Below, one piece after another: positions 24,575 to 32,218 of a DNA stretch of 32,218 nt. The notes beneath the pieces are model-generated. The model did no database searches, was not told where the DNA came from, and saw only the letters and a list, made by a program, of their open reading frames with translations. Source of the stretch: a virus; IMG/VR virus record IMGVR_UViG_3300024264_000112, positions 1-32,218 of that record; one strand, given 5' to 3'. The stretch's first letter is position 1, and the number at the start of each line of letters is the position of its first letter. The position numbers and the translations under genes are program-made.

Positions 24575-26464
24575 TTAGTCCTCTAAATCTTTAAGTTGAT
24601 TTTCATCTAATAGCTTAGAAGGGGTTTCTTTTGTGGATTCAAATATCATTTCCTTACTGTTTTCGAATGAATCTTTAATTTGATGATATATAGTTTGTGC
24701 TTTATTTGTATTTAATTCTGCAACATTTTCATTATCTGATTCGAAACCTCCATGCATTCCATGTACTCCTAATCTATCTCTTCCGCCCATAGGGTCTGCA
24801 TTAGTTCCGTAAATTGATGCTTTTTCTTTCGGTCTTCCACCTTCAGGTCCTATTTCGTTATAACCTGGTGGTACTGATCCAGGTCCTCCGCCTTTTTCTG
24901 TTGATGTTGCTCTTCTACCGTACATAGAAGCTAAATCATGTGGTGTACCGTAAGATCTTCCTGATTTAGCAGGATCATTTCCTTCTGCTTCTACTTGTGC
25001 TATTCTAAATGCTCGTTTAGCATCCTCTCTTACAAGCTCTCTCATTTCATTATATTGATCCTCAGATAAATTAAATATGTGGTCATATATGTAATCAGTA
25101 GAGAACATTTTAGAGTCTTTCATTTGATTAGCTAAATCAATCTTCTCTTTAAGAAGTGCTACTTTTTCTTGTTCGTATACTACTGATGGGTTCGTTAACT
25201 TGATTTCAAAGTTTGTTAAGCTTTCTCCTGTAAATCCTTGAGTATATAAATGTACTAAGGCAATTTTTGTTAATTCAGATTCTACTATCTTTTGTATTCT
25301 TTCAACTGTTCTAGCAAATCTTATATCTTCTGCTGCTAAAGTAGCTTTACCACTTAAATCTCCTTCATATCCAAAATATGCTTTAGGTATCTTTAAAGCA
25401 GCAAACATTTTAGCCTGTAAGTACTGTATATCATTAGTACCATCGTAGTCTAATCCTTTAGTAGTTTCTATTCTAGTAGAAGCATCTCCTCCTCTTACCG
25501 GTACGTAGAAATCCTCCATCATGTTCTGCATGTTAAACTTCAAGTTATATTGTCCTGTTTTTGGATCAACATAAGGAGTTTTTTTCATTCCATTAACAGT
25601 CTTTTGCATAAACTGATCAACTTCTGCTGGAGGTATAGAACCAACATTAACAAAGAAAGTACGTTTTTCTGGAGCTCTCATTATACGGTGAATTAACATC
25701 GCATCTTCCATTAACGTAAGTTGTTTAAATATTTTTCTAGCTGGTTCAATAAAAGATCTACCGTAAGGTAAGTAAGCATGATCTGATATTAATCTAAAGT
25801 GTGCTACTTCGTAATTGTCTAAGACTACAGCTTTAGAATCTCTTTTTGGTATATATGTAGGGTCTTGAGAAGAAGCAAGCCCATCTGGGTCGATTGTAAA
25901 TTGTACTTCTGCAGGTTTAGCTGGATCAGCTCCTTCGTGTCTACTCATATTATAAACCGTATAAGGTAGTACGTTATAGACTCCGAATTTTTCTGCTACT
26001 TCTAATTTTAAAAAGTAATCTCCATGCTTACACATTCCTCTAACCCATGACCATAAATTAAATTCAATATTTAATACATCATAAAAAAGGTTATATAATA
26101 CTCTTTGTAAGTTTTCGTCTGAAGATTTAATTGAAAGTACTTCCCCCATATCGTTTTTAAGCGTAGCTTCATCTGCTAATATATCTAATGCTGAAGCTAT
26201 TATAGGGTCTGTATCCATTGCTTCGTAATCAGAGTATAACTGTATACGAAGGGATTGGTAATTAAGGTTAGGATTAAATAGATTTTTGTTATTGTATATA
26301 TGTAATCTTGAGAACCTATCCACTAAAGAATTAGTTTCAAAATTACCAGTTGTCTGTATTTTATTAATATCAGCTACCTTTAGTTCGGTTCCGCCGATGT
26401 TTCTAATTATTACATCTGATGAGAAGAGTCTCTGTAGTCTTGGAAATAATGATTTATCTGCCAT
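24575..26464 (-). CDS. 20: Portal vertex protein, gp20-like, 629 aa
   Basis: T4-type portal protein, the dodecameric ring through which DNA enters and leaves the head. Supporting segments include DYEAMDTDPIIASALDILAD near residue 75, MEDAMLIHRIMRAPEKRTFF at about 250-270 (the gp20 'R-x-x-R-A-P-E-R-R-x-F' region), the following PPAEVDQFMQ, VPVRGGDASTRIETTKG, and DIQYLQAKMFAALKIPKAYF, all typical of the family. T4 gp20 is 524 aa; the extra ~100 residues are a Gly/Pro-rich, low-complexity C-terminus ending in an acidic helix. It follows the terminase gene after 42 nt, with a TATTTATA motif between. The start has no clear Shine-Dalgarno sequence. Confidence 0.94.
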   Translation of the reverse strand: MADKSLFPRLQRLFSSDVIIRNIGGTELKVADINKIQTTGNFETNSLVDRFSRLHIYNNKNLFNPNLNYQSLRIQLYSDYEAMDTDPIIASALDILADEATLKNDMGEVLSIKSSDENLQRVLYNLFYDVLNIEFNLWSWVRGMCKHGDYFLKLEVAEKFGVYNVLPYTVYNMSRHEGADPAKPAEVQFTIDPDGLASSQDPTYIPKRDSKAVVLDNYEVAHFRLISDHAYLPYGRSFIEPARKIFKQLTLMEDAMLIHRIMRAPEKRTFFVNVGSIPPAEVDQFMQKTVNGMKKTPYVDPKTGQYNLKFNMQNMMEDFYVPVRGGDASTRIETTKGLDYDGTNDIQYLQAKMFAALKIPKAYFGYEGDLSGKATLAAEDIRFARTVERIQKIVESELTKIALVHLYTQGFTGESLTNFEIKLTNPSVVYEQEKVALLKEKIDLANQMKDSKMFSTDYIYDHIFNLSEDQYNEMRELVREDAKRAFRIAQVEAEGNDPAKSGRSYGTPHDLASMYGRRATSTEKGGGPGSVPPGYNEIGPEGGRPKEKASIYGTNADPMGGRDRLGVHGMHGGFESDNENVAELNTNKAQTIYHQIKDSFENSKEMIFESTKETPSKLLDENQLKDLED

Positions 26465-26492
26465 TCAATGAATATTTTAATTCAGTATATAT

Positions 26493-26500
26493 TATAAATA
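26493..26500 (-). promoter_or_regulatory. TATTTATA motif upstream of the portal gene
   Basis: The sense strand reads GCTATTTATAATATATACTG, 28 nt before the portal ATG, in the 42-nt gap after the terminase stop. It contains TATAAT as an alternative -10 reading. Confidence 0.52.
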
Positions 26501-26506
26501 GCTCCT

Positions 26507-28081
26507 TTATAATAACCAAGATATATCTTCTTGTTCACCGAAGCCATTATCTATAAGATAAGGATTATTTTGTTGGGAACCAACTGATCTCATGATTCCT
26601 TTATTTTGAAGGTTTAAGTTTTGAAATGAGGATAACTGTGCTCTTGCTAAGTCCATTCCTTGTTGACGTAACCTTAAAGCAGTATCCCTTACGTATAGTG
26701 CCGTTGCGCATGCTATCAGTAAATCATCATTATATCCTACTTGTGCTTGAGGTTTACCGTTTTTCCATACAAATACTCTCATTTCACCTATTAACCTCTT
26801 TGATTGTATTGTAACTCCTCTTTCTCTAATATATTCAATCATCTTAGCTATTACTAATGGTCTGGTTCTAACTGACATTGTAAAACCTGGTACTAGTTTA
26901 TCTCTTTCAAATTTAGTCATATAGGACTCTACTGTTTCCATTTGAGATGTAGAGCTGTAATATATGTTGCTATACTGTCGTTCCATTATCTGTTCTATAG
27001 TAGCCCATCCTATATTTGCATTTTCTACTACTAAAAGTGCTTGATTGTATTCTGTTGCAATACCTACTAATACGTTACCGTAATCTTTTGGGGATAGCTT
27101 ACCTTTATACTCTCCTACCTGTGTTGCTGTTTCTACATCAAATATATGGAAGGCGGAATAATCAGCTGAGTCTCCTCTAGCTACATCGGCTACAACCATA
27201 TATGATTTTGTATAATCAACTCCTTCCCATATCCAAAGGTTAGTATCTACTCCTCTTTTTTCAAGAGGTTCTTTAAGGTATGTTTGTTCGTAAAACATCA
27301 TATCATCTGGTTCGAATACTGTATCTCCAGATGCTAAGAAGTCACAATCACATTCCTGTCCTGCCATTCTAGGACCTAAGTCTCTATCTTGTTGGTCTCT
27401 CCATTCTTGATCTCTCTCAGGGTGAACTGTCCAAGGTAACCTTATAGGTAGAAATGAATTTTCTCCTGATTCAGCTTTATCCCAAGTTTTGTGGAACCAG
27501 TTTCCAATTCCGTTAGGAGTTGATAGTGCCATACACTGTCCACCAGTTGCTAAGGTTTGTTGTGCAGCTGTAAACGTTTCTTCAATGTTATCAATAAAGG
27601 CGGCCTCATCAATAAGTAATAAGGATACTGCTTCGGATCTTGCTGCGTCCGCATTAGATGATTTAGCTGTAATTTTTGATCCATTCTTTAATCTTAAGGA
27701 TAATTTATTTTTTTCTAGTGCTGGTAGTTTTAACCATTTTGGAAGCTGGTCGTACATAAACATAGTTTTAGAAACTAAGTTACGTGCAGTTGCTTGAGTT
27801 GTTGCTAAAGCTAGTACGTTCTTATCTTTATGAAACAACATTAACCATAATGAGTAACCTGCAGCTAGAGTTGATATACCTAGCTGTCTAGATTTTAAAG
27901 TAATAAGAAATTGATTATCTCTAAATAAATGTAATACTTTACCTTGAAAAGGGTAAAGGTTAAATAGTATTCGACCTCTAGTAGGATGCTGTATGTAACA
28001 GTATTTCCTCATGAAGTACTCTGGATCTTTAGCACACTTGATGTACTCTTGTGCTATGATCTTTTTTATGTCTTTTGCCAT
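26507..28081 (-). CDS. 17: Terminase large subunit, gp17-like, 524 aa
   Basis: The DNA-packaging motor: an N-terminal ATPase and a C-terminal RNase H-like nuclease. Walker A is SRQLGIST (64-71), as in T4 (SRQLGKT-type, with the unusual early Arg). Walker B is LLLIDEAAF (154-162), and the coupling segment is MALSTPNG (184-191). In the nuclease, VADVARGDSADYSAFHIF gives D299, VVENANIGW gives E353 and GYNDDLLIA gives D452/D453, the three acid positions expected. The protein is shorter than T4 gp17 (610 aa), mainly at the N-terminus. The gene begins 2 nt after the stop of the 399-aa gene and precedes the portal gene. No small terminase (gp16) is recognised nearby. Confidence 0.96.
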   Translation of the reverse strand: MAKDIKKIIAQEYIKCAKDPEYFMRKYCYIQHPTRGRILFNLYPFQGKVLHLFRDNQFLITLKSRQLGISTLAAGYSLWLMLFHKDKNVLALATTQATARNLVSKTMFMYDQLPKWLKLPALEKNKLSLRLKNGSKITAKSSNADAARSEAVSLLLIDEAAFIDNIEETFTAAQQTLATGGQCMALSTPNGIGNWFHKTWDKAESGENSFLPIRLPWTVHPERDQEWRDQQDRDLGPRMAGQECDCDFLASGDTVFEPDDMMFYEQTYLKEPLEKRGVDTNLWIWEGVDYTKSYMVVADVARGDSADYSAFHIFDVETATQVGEYKGKLSPKDYGNVLVGIATEYNQALLVVENANIGWATIEQIMERQYSNIYYSSTSQMETVESYMTKFERDKLVPGFTMSVRTRPLVIAKMIEYIRERGVTIQSKRLIGEMRVFVWKNGKPQAQVGYNDDLLIACATALYVRDTALRLRQQGMDLARAQLSSFQNLNLQNKGIMRSVGSQQNNPYLIDNGFGEQEDISWLL

Positions 28082-28083
28082 AA

Positions 28084-29283
28084 CTACTTTGCTTTGTAAT
28101 CACACATTATATGTGATGGGTACAATTTGCCTTGTTTATTTCTGATATTGATTTTAAACCTATACTTCTCAGATTCAAAAACAATGTCTATTCTTTTACC
28201 AATACCTGTTTTACCGCCGTATTGTATCTCTATACCGGATATAGGTTCTGATGCTTGTTTATTATATTCATCACCAACGAAGAAAAATTCAGTCTTCTTA
28301 CCTCCTTTTAACATGAAGTACCCTGTACCTATACCGCTTTCAACTAAATTAAATAGTTTTTCTTTATCGTAATCATTAGTGGCTTTGTGGTATTCTGTAA
28401 AGTTGGTACCTGTCTTATCTTCTCTATACTCGTTAAAAACTCTACAGAATAATTCATTATCAATTCCAAAGGTCTCTAGTAATGCCACTCCGTCTGGTGT
28501 ATCTATTTTACCGTCTAGAAAATCATCTTTTGGGAAAACATTGACTGCTACTCCTGCATTAAAAAATGTTAAAGTCCCACCGTACTTCAAAGAAAGGTAT
28601 ATTCTCTCTGCCCCTTTAATTATAGTTAAATCTGTTAACGTAGCAGCTATATTCTCTCCTGTAAAACCTACTATTGGGCCTTTATCTGTAAAGTTTAAAG
28701 GTCTTCTTTTATTCTCACCGCCTTCATTTTTAACATTAAAGTTAGTAGTGTTTAATGAAAATTCTTCTATAATAGATTTAGTTAGTTCTGAATGTATATA
28801 TTCTTCTATACCATCTTTGAAGTTATTTAAATCTTGAGCAATTTCTTCTTCAAATTTTAATCCTTTACTATTTGCTCCTCTACCTCCTCTTGAACCTTCT
28901 CCAAAACTTATAGAAAGACCATTCCATTTAATGAATTCATTAACGTCTTCTATTTCAATACCTAACCCTTTTTCTAAGTGTGTTATAAACTCTCTATTGG
29001 TTTTTAAACTCCTTGTTATTTTAGGGCTATTTTTCTTATTAGGATCTAATGCTATTGGATCATCTATTTTTAATCCAGGGAATGCTTTTACTATTTTAAA
29101 AAGCTCTTGTATTTTAGGGTTACTAATTTGATCTGGTGAGGTTGGGAATTCTGTATAAGCTTCGTTAAGATTGAAACCGAACATTGATTCAAACAAAGCC
29201 ATATCCTCTTGATTGTTAATGTCAGGATATCCTTTTTTGGTCTTATAGGACCATTCTAATAAAACTTTATCTATAAGATTCAT
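28084..29283 (-). CDS. Unknown protein, possible degenerate PD-(D/E)XK nuclease fold, 399 aa
   Basis: N-terminal part (1-125) is helical and starts MNLIDKVLLEWSYKTKKGY. A Gly-rich loop (SFGEGSRGGRGANSKG, 126-141) precedes KFEEEIAQDLNN (143-154). Then TDLTIIKGAERIYLSLKYG places D218 and S231-L-K233, followed by a FFNAGVAVNVF strand. Acid in a helix, then D, 12 residues, x-x-K is the layout of PD-(D/E)XK nucleases such as Hjc, but Ser stands where Glu or Asp is usual. So it could be a divergent nuclease, an inactive relative used structurally, or a chance pattern. The gene ends 2 nt before terminase, a site where many phages keep nucleases that aid packaging. No firm family assignment. Confidence 0.6.
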   Translation of the reverse strand: MNLIDKVLLEWSYKTKKGYPDINNQEDMALFESMFGFNLNEAYTEFPTSPDQISNPKIQELFKIVKAFPGLKIDDPIALDPNKKNSPKITRSLKTNREFITHLEKGLGIEIEDVNEFIKWNGLSISFGEGSRGGRGANSKGLKFEEEIAQDLNNFKDGIEEYIHSELTKSIIEEFSLNTTNFNVKNEGGENKRRPLNFTDKGPIVGFTGENIAATLTDLTIIKGAERIYLSLKYGGTLTFFNAGVAVNVFPKDDFLDGKIDTPDGVALLETFGIDNELFCRVFNEYREDKTGTNFTEYHKATNDYDKEKLFNLVESGIGTGYFMLKGGKKTEFFFVGDEYNKQASEPISGIEIQYGGKTGIGKRIDIVFESEKYRFKINIRNKQGKLYPSHIMCDYKAK

Positions 29284-29289
29284 ATTTGG

Positions 29290-30474
29290 TTATGCTTCTG
29301 GTTCTTCTGCTGGTTCTTCAAAGTCAACTGGTTCGTCTGTTAGATCAGCTCCTCCACCTTCTTCTCCGGATTCTTCTCCTCCTAAATCTGCAGGTAGGTC
29401 TCCATCATCTCCTCCTGTGGCTCCACCCTCTTCTCCGGGGAAGTCTCCGCCTCCGCCTCCTGATGAACCGCTATCTACGTCTGCTGCATCTCCATCACCA
29501 GCTCCTTTCATAGGACCTTCTTTGTATAGGATTGCCAACTTATCTAAGGCTTGTTGATAGTCATCTATCTTATCTATATAGTACCTTTTACCCATTATTT
29601 GTGCTTCAAAGCCTGTTCCTGTCCATTTGAGAATATAGTCTTGTCCGTTTTTAATGTTAACTCTAAACTCTGTAGGTCTGGGAGATATCCAGTCTATGCT
29701 ATCTATAAATTCTTTAAATTCTTCTGTCTGAAGTTTGATTAAAGTTGCTTTAAGTGTTGGGAATTTTGCTAGTATAGTATCTGTAGCGTCTTCTAAAACA
29801 GTTTCTTTAGGAGCTTCCTTATCACCTTCTTCTTCGGGTTTAGGTTCTTCGTCTACCTCATCTAATAGAGACTCTTTAACTATATCTAATTTATCAAAAA
29901 CTCCTTTTTTGCCTTTTACAGTAAAAAAATCTTGTTTATGACTATCTGTAAATTCAGACTCTATTTCATGTTCTTCTCCTTTACCGTTTTTGTCTCTTAG
30001 TTTAACTAAATCTCCAACTGCTTCTTCCATACTACGTCTCATTTTCATGAGTTCATATTGATCAGGTCTTTCGTTTCTAAGGTAACTTTGAAGTTTTCTA
30101 AAATTAGTTTTAATTAGTTCGAATAATTCTCTAGCTCTTTTATCAGTCCTAACGTCTTGATTGTTCATTAGTCCTTTTATATCTCCTACTATATCAGAAA
30201 AGTTTGTATATAAACCTTCAAAGGAAGGTAAAGAGATAGGTTTATGTCCTATCTGTCCTGTATTTTTATCTACTGAATAGGTTTTAAAGTATGTTTTCAT
30301 ATCAGAAGATACAAAATCTTTATCAGGCCACTTAGAAACACCGTACCTTTTTTCAATACTAGCTCTAAAAGACTTTGGTAGTTCTTCTAAGCCTAAAGTA
30401 CCTCTAGTTTCCTCTTCTTCTTTCAGGATTAGTTCTGCGTAAGATTCTAATATAAGTTTTTCTAATTTATGCAT
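29290..30474 (-). CDS. Unknown structural-type protein with acidic Gly-rich tail, 394 aa
   Basis: Starts MHKLEKLILESYAELILKEE, a short amphipathic leader with an ILE that could be a protease cut site. Residues 20-170 are charged and helical (LFELIKTNFRKLQSYLRNER, MRRSMEEAVGDLVKLRDK). About 205-235 is Glu/Pro-rich. A compact alpha/beta part follows (about 240-320: ISPRPTEFRVNIKNGQDYIL, KWTGTGFEAQIMGKRYYIDK). The last ~72 residues are almost only Gly, Asp, Glu, Ser, Ala and Pro. The gene lies between two other unknown genes with gaps of 3 and 6 nt, in the operon leading to terminase. An internal head or core-associated role is possible. I do not recognise a family. Confidence 0.66.
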   Translation of the reverse strand: MHKLEKLILESYAELILKEEEETRGTLGLEELPKSFRASIEKRYGVSKWPDKDFVSSDMKTYFKTYSVDKNTGQIGHKPISLPSFEGLYTNFSDIVGDIKGLMNNQDVRTDKRARELFELIKTNFRKLQSYLRNERPDQYELMKMRRSMEEAVGDLVKLRDKNGKGEEHEIESEFTDSHKQDFFTVKGKKGVFDKLDIVKESLLDEVDEEPKPEEEGDKEAPKETVLEDATDTILAKFPTLKATLIKLQTEEFKEFIDSIDWISPRPTEFRVNIKNGQDYILKWTGTGFEAQIMGKRYYIDKIDDYQQALDKLAILYKEGPMKGAGDGDAADVDSGSSGGGGGDFPGEEGGATGGDDGDLPADLGGEESGEEGGGADLTDEPVDFEEPAEEPEA

Positions 30475-30477
30475 AGC

Positions 30478-32218
30478 TTACTTCTTTTTCTTTTTGTACC
30501 CTTTATGCCAGTGTTCGTTAGTAGTTTTAATATCTAATTCACTAACAGGAATATCTTCTACTGTTTTTCCGTTTTCAAATAAAACATCATAATGAGTTAC
30601 TACGTATTTTTTTCCTTCTTTAACTAAGGTATGTTTTTCTGGAATACAGTTTCCTTTACCGTATGTTTCATGTACTACTTTAGCAGCACAATCGTGAGCA
30701 AATCCAGGACCTGATTCATCTAAATCAGCATCTAATTCAAACTTCTTAAATCTATCTACGTCGTTGATATTTTTAATATGAACTCTTTTGCCGTCTTTAT
30801 CTAAACCGTATACTTTAGAACCATCATTTCCAGTTTTCTTAAGTTCTGCTTTAGCTCTACGTTTAGATACTGAGGAAGACATTCCTAAATCTTGTCTAGT
30901 AGCTTCACTAACTCTTTTACCTAGTCCCGGTAAGTTTCTTAAGTCTTGTACGTACTCATCTGTTTTAACTAGAATAGTACCTAATACTTCTTTTTCTTCT
31001 TTATCACGTCTATCTGCTGCTTTCTTAGTAATCTTAAATAATGTAATTTTAGATACTGCAGGATTAAAGTCTGGGTCTCTATCTTTAAAGTTACTGTTGT
31101 AGTATTGTGTTTGATGCATTCTATAGTCTTCACCTTCATGCTCTAATTCATGGTATTGAACGTGAACAAACATTGGTGCATACTGTTTCATTCTAGCTTT
31201 GATGCCACTCGCATCATGTTTCTTTAAAGCTTCAATTGCATCGTTTTCACTTGCTACACCTTTAGGAAGTAAGTCGGCAAATATCTGCTTACCAAACATA
31301 TCAGGCCCTCTTTTATTAGCATCGTCGATTAGTTCTGAACCTTTAAATGAATTATCCGTAAATTCTTTTAATGTTTTTTTAGATTCAGCTAAAATAGATT
31401 TGAATACGTCAATAGAAACTTTTCTTTTCTTTCCTTTATGTTCATACTCTACAAAATCCTTTGAGCCTGGTTTTTTAATATAGTCGGTTATTTTTACATC
31501 TACAGGTACTTTTTGATTCTTAACTACATTGTATTTTTTTATAGCTACTACTTTACCAATCTTCATTGATAAGTCTTCATTTACTCCATCAAAATCTCTC
31601 TGTTTTAAAGCTGCCATAATAGCATAAACAGCATCTTGCTCTTCATAGCCGTACCTCTTAGCCATTGCTTTAATGAATTGAGCTACTTTTTTAGATACTT
31701 CTGGGTTAAGGCTTTCATTAGTAGATTCGTTATACTCATCGTCATCATCATCGCCGTAATAGAATCCTAAGTTTTCTTGCTCTTCTTTTGAGTACTCATT
31801 AGATATCTTTTGTCTGAATTCTGAAATGCTTCCGATCCATTCCATTAAAGCTTCTACAGCTCCAGGATTATCTTCTATAAATTCATCAAAACCTTGTCTG
31901 TATCCTAATGCTCCAAATATTTCATCTAAGTCTCTAGAAGCGGATCCTCCGTATTCTTTAACTACTTTTTCTGTTTCTTCTAACTCATTATTTAAATAGT
32001 CATCTTCTTCTCGTCTGTAATCTTCATAATCTGTTTGATCACTACCTTTTGCTCCATCTAGTAAATCTCCTAGCTTAGCATCATTTTCCATTTCTGGGTT
32101 ATGTAAAGTAACAGCATTAGGGTGAGTGTCTCCTCTACCTACATGTAATTCATAATCTTCTTCTGAGTAGTTAGCTTTTAAATAATCAACTACGTACTGT
32201 ATTTCATCTAAGTCAAAT
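30478..32218 (-). CDS. Unknown charged protein, 5' end beyond the right edge (at least 579 aa)
   Basis: The frame stays open upstream of the Met at 32091 to the window edge (visible codons translate as DLDEIQYVVDYLKANYSEED, then YELHVGRGDTHPNAVTLHNP), so 32091 is probably an internal Met and the true start is outside. The visible part is acidic at first (a DDDDDEYNEST run), then basic. Segments of note: KKVAQFIKAMAKRYGYEEQD, FVHVQYHELEHEGEDYRMHQ (His/Glu-rich; not a clear HExxH), and GFAHDCAAKVVHETYGKGNC followed by HYDVLFENGKTVEDIPVSEL near the end. The C-terminus is a poly-Lys tail (GYKKKKK). It is followed after 3 nt by the 394-aa gene. Function unknown; a structural or internal head protein is inferred from context. 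Confidence 0.68.
   Translation of the reverse strand, partial: FDLDEIQYVVDYLKANYSEEDYELHVGRGDTHPNAVTLHNPEMENDAKLGDLLDGAKGSDQTDYEDYRREEDDYLNNELEETEKVVKEYGGSASRDLDEIFGALGYRQGFDEFIEDNPGAVEALMEWIGSISEFRQKISNEYSKEEQENLGFYYGDDDDDEYNESTNESLNPEVSKKVAQFIKAMAKRYGYEEQDAVYAIMAALKQRDFDGVNEDLSMKIGKVVAIKKYNVVKNQKVPVDVKITDYIKKPGSKDFVEYEHKGKKRKVSIDVFKSILAESKKTLKEFTDNSFKGSELIDDANKRGPDMFGKQIFADLLPKGVASENDAIEALKKHDASGIKARMKQYAPMFVHVQYHELEHEGEDYRMHQTQYYNSNFKDRDPDFNPAVSKITLFKITKKAADRRDKEEKEVLGTILVKTDEYVQDLRNLPGLGKRVSEATRQDLGMSSSVSKRRAKAELKKTGNDGSKVYGLDKDGKRVHIKNINDVDRFKKFELDADLDESGPGFAHDCAAKVVHETYGKGNCIPEKHTLVKEGKKYVVTHYDVLFENGKTVEDIPVSELDIKTTNEHWHKGYKKKKK

Noticed and set aside
11625-26500. TATAAATA on the plus strand as ordinary T4 late promoters firing rightwards
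   Set aside because: All copies lie just upstream of leftward genes, and three directly follow leftward terminators; a sense-direction role is simpler, though antisense transcription is not excluded.
31100-31170. His/Glu-rich segment of the rightmost protein as a zinc protease motif
   Set aside because: YHELEHEGED lacks the H-E-x-x-H spacing and no further zinc ligand can be placed with confidence.
30478-32091. Met at 32091 as the true start of the rightmost gene
   Set aside because: The same frame stays open with sensible protein sequence to the right window edge, so the gene is listed as 5'-partial.
1-32218. tRNA genes, integrase or attachment sites
   Set aside because: All gaps are short (182 nt or less) and hold only motifs, hairpins or AT-rich leaders; no cloverleaf or recombinase sequence was seen.

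Overview
The window is an AT-rich fragment of a tailed-phage genome: the head, neck and tail-fibre part of a T4-like (myovirus-type) phage. Every gene I can support lies on the minus strand, so transcription runs from the right edge to the left edge. The evidence is a recognisable run of T4-type head genes: large terminase (gp17), portal (gp20), prohead protease (gp21), scaffold (gp22) and major capsid protein (gp23, 521 aa). They are followed by a PhoH-like ATPase typical of marine phages and then by fibre genes rich in the VGIGTTSP repeat, which is common in Bacteroidetes and their phages. Most start codons have no obvious Shine-Dalgarno sequence, only A/T-rich leaders. This fits a Bacteroidetes (flavobacterial) host, but the host is an inference.

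Layout in order of transcription (right to left). (1) 32218-28084: three poorly characterised structural-type genes. The first is cut by the right window edge, and the third may carry a degenerate PD-(D/E)XK nuclease fold. (2) 28081-24575: terminase and portal. (3) 24545-20024: prohead-core-type genes (284, 55 and 775 aa), the protease, and a 185-aa protein with two hydrophobic segments. (4) 19841-17251: scaffold and major capsid protein, bounded by a terminator on each side. (5) 17142-13256: PhoH, a connector-like protein, a 99-aa protein, a gp14-like and a gp15-like neck/tail-terminator protein. (6) 13249-1: six genes, four of them fibre-type (125, 329 and 256 aa, then a 2300-aa giant), with a 57-aa orphan among them, ending in a second giant fibre of at least 1294 aa cut by the left edge inside a peptidase S74 self-cleaving chaperone domain.

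Regulation: six exact copies and one near copy of the sense-strand octamer TATTTATA sit in gaps upstream of genes, and I saw none elsewhere. Three lie just downstream of rho-independent-type hairpins, which suggests terminator-promoter borders between transcription units. The octamer is the reverse complement of the T4 late promoter core TATAAATA, so it may be a lineage-specific late promoter.

Together these genes would build the procapsid (scaffold, capsid, protease, core), package DNA (terminase, portal), close the head and join it to the tail (neck group), and supply host-recognition fibres. Sheath, tube, baseplate, small terminase and replication genes are not in the window. I found no tRNA, CRISPR array, insertion sequence, integrase or attachment site.
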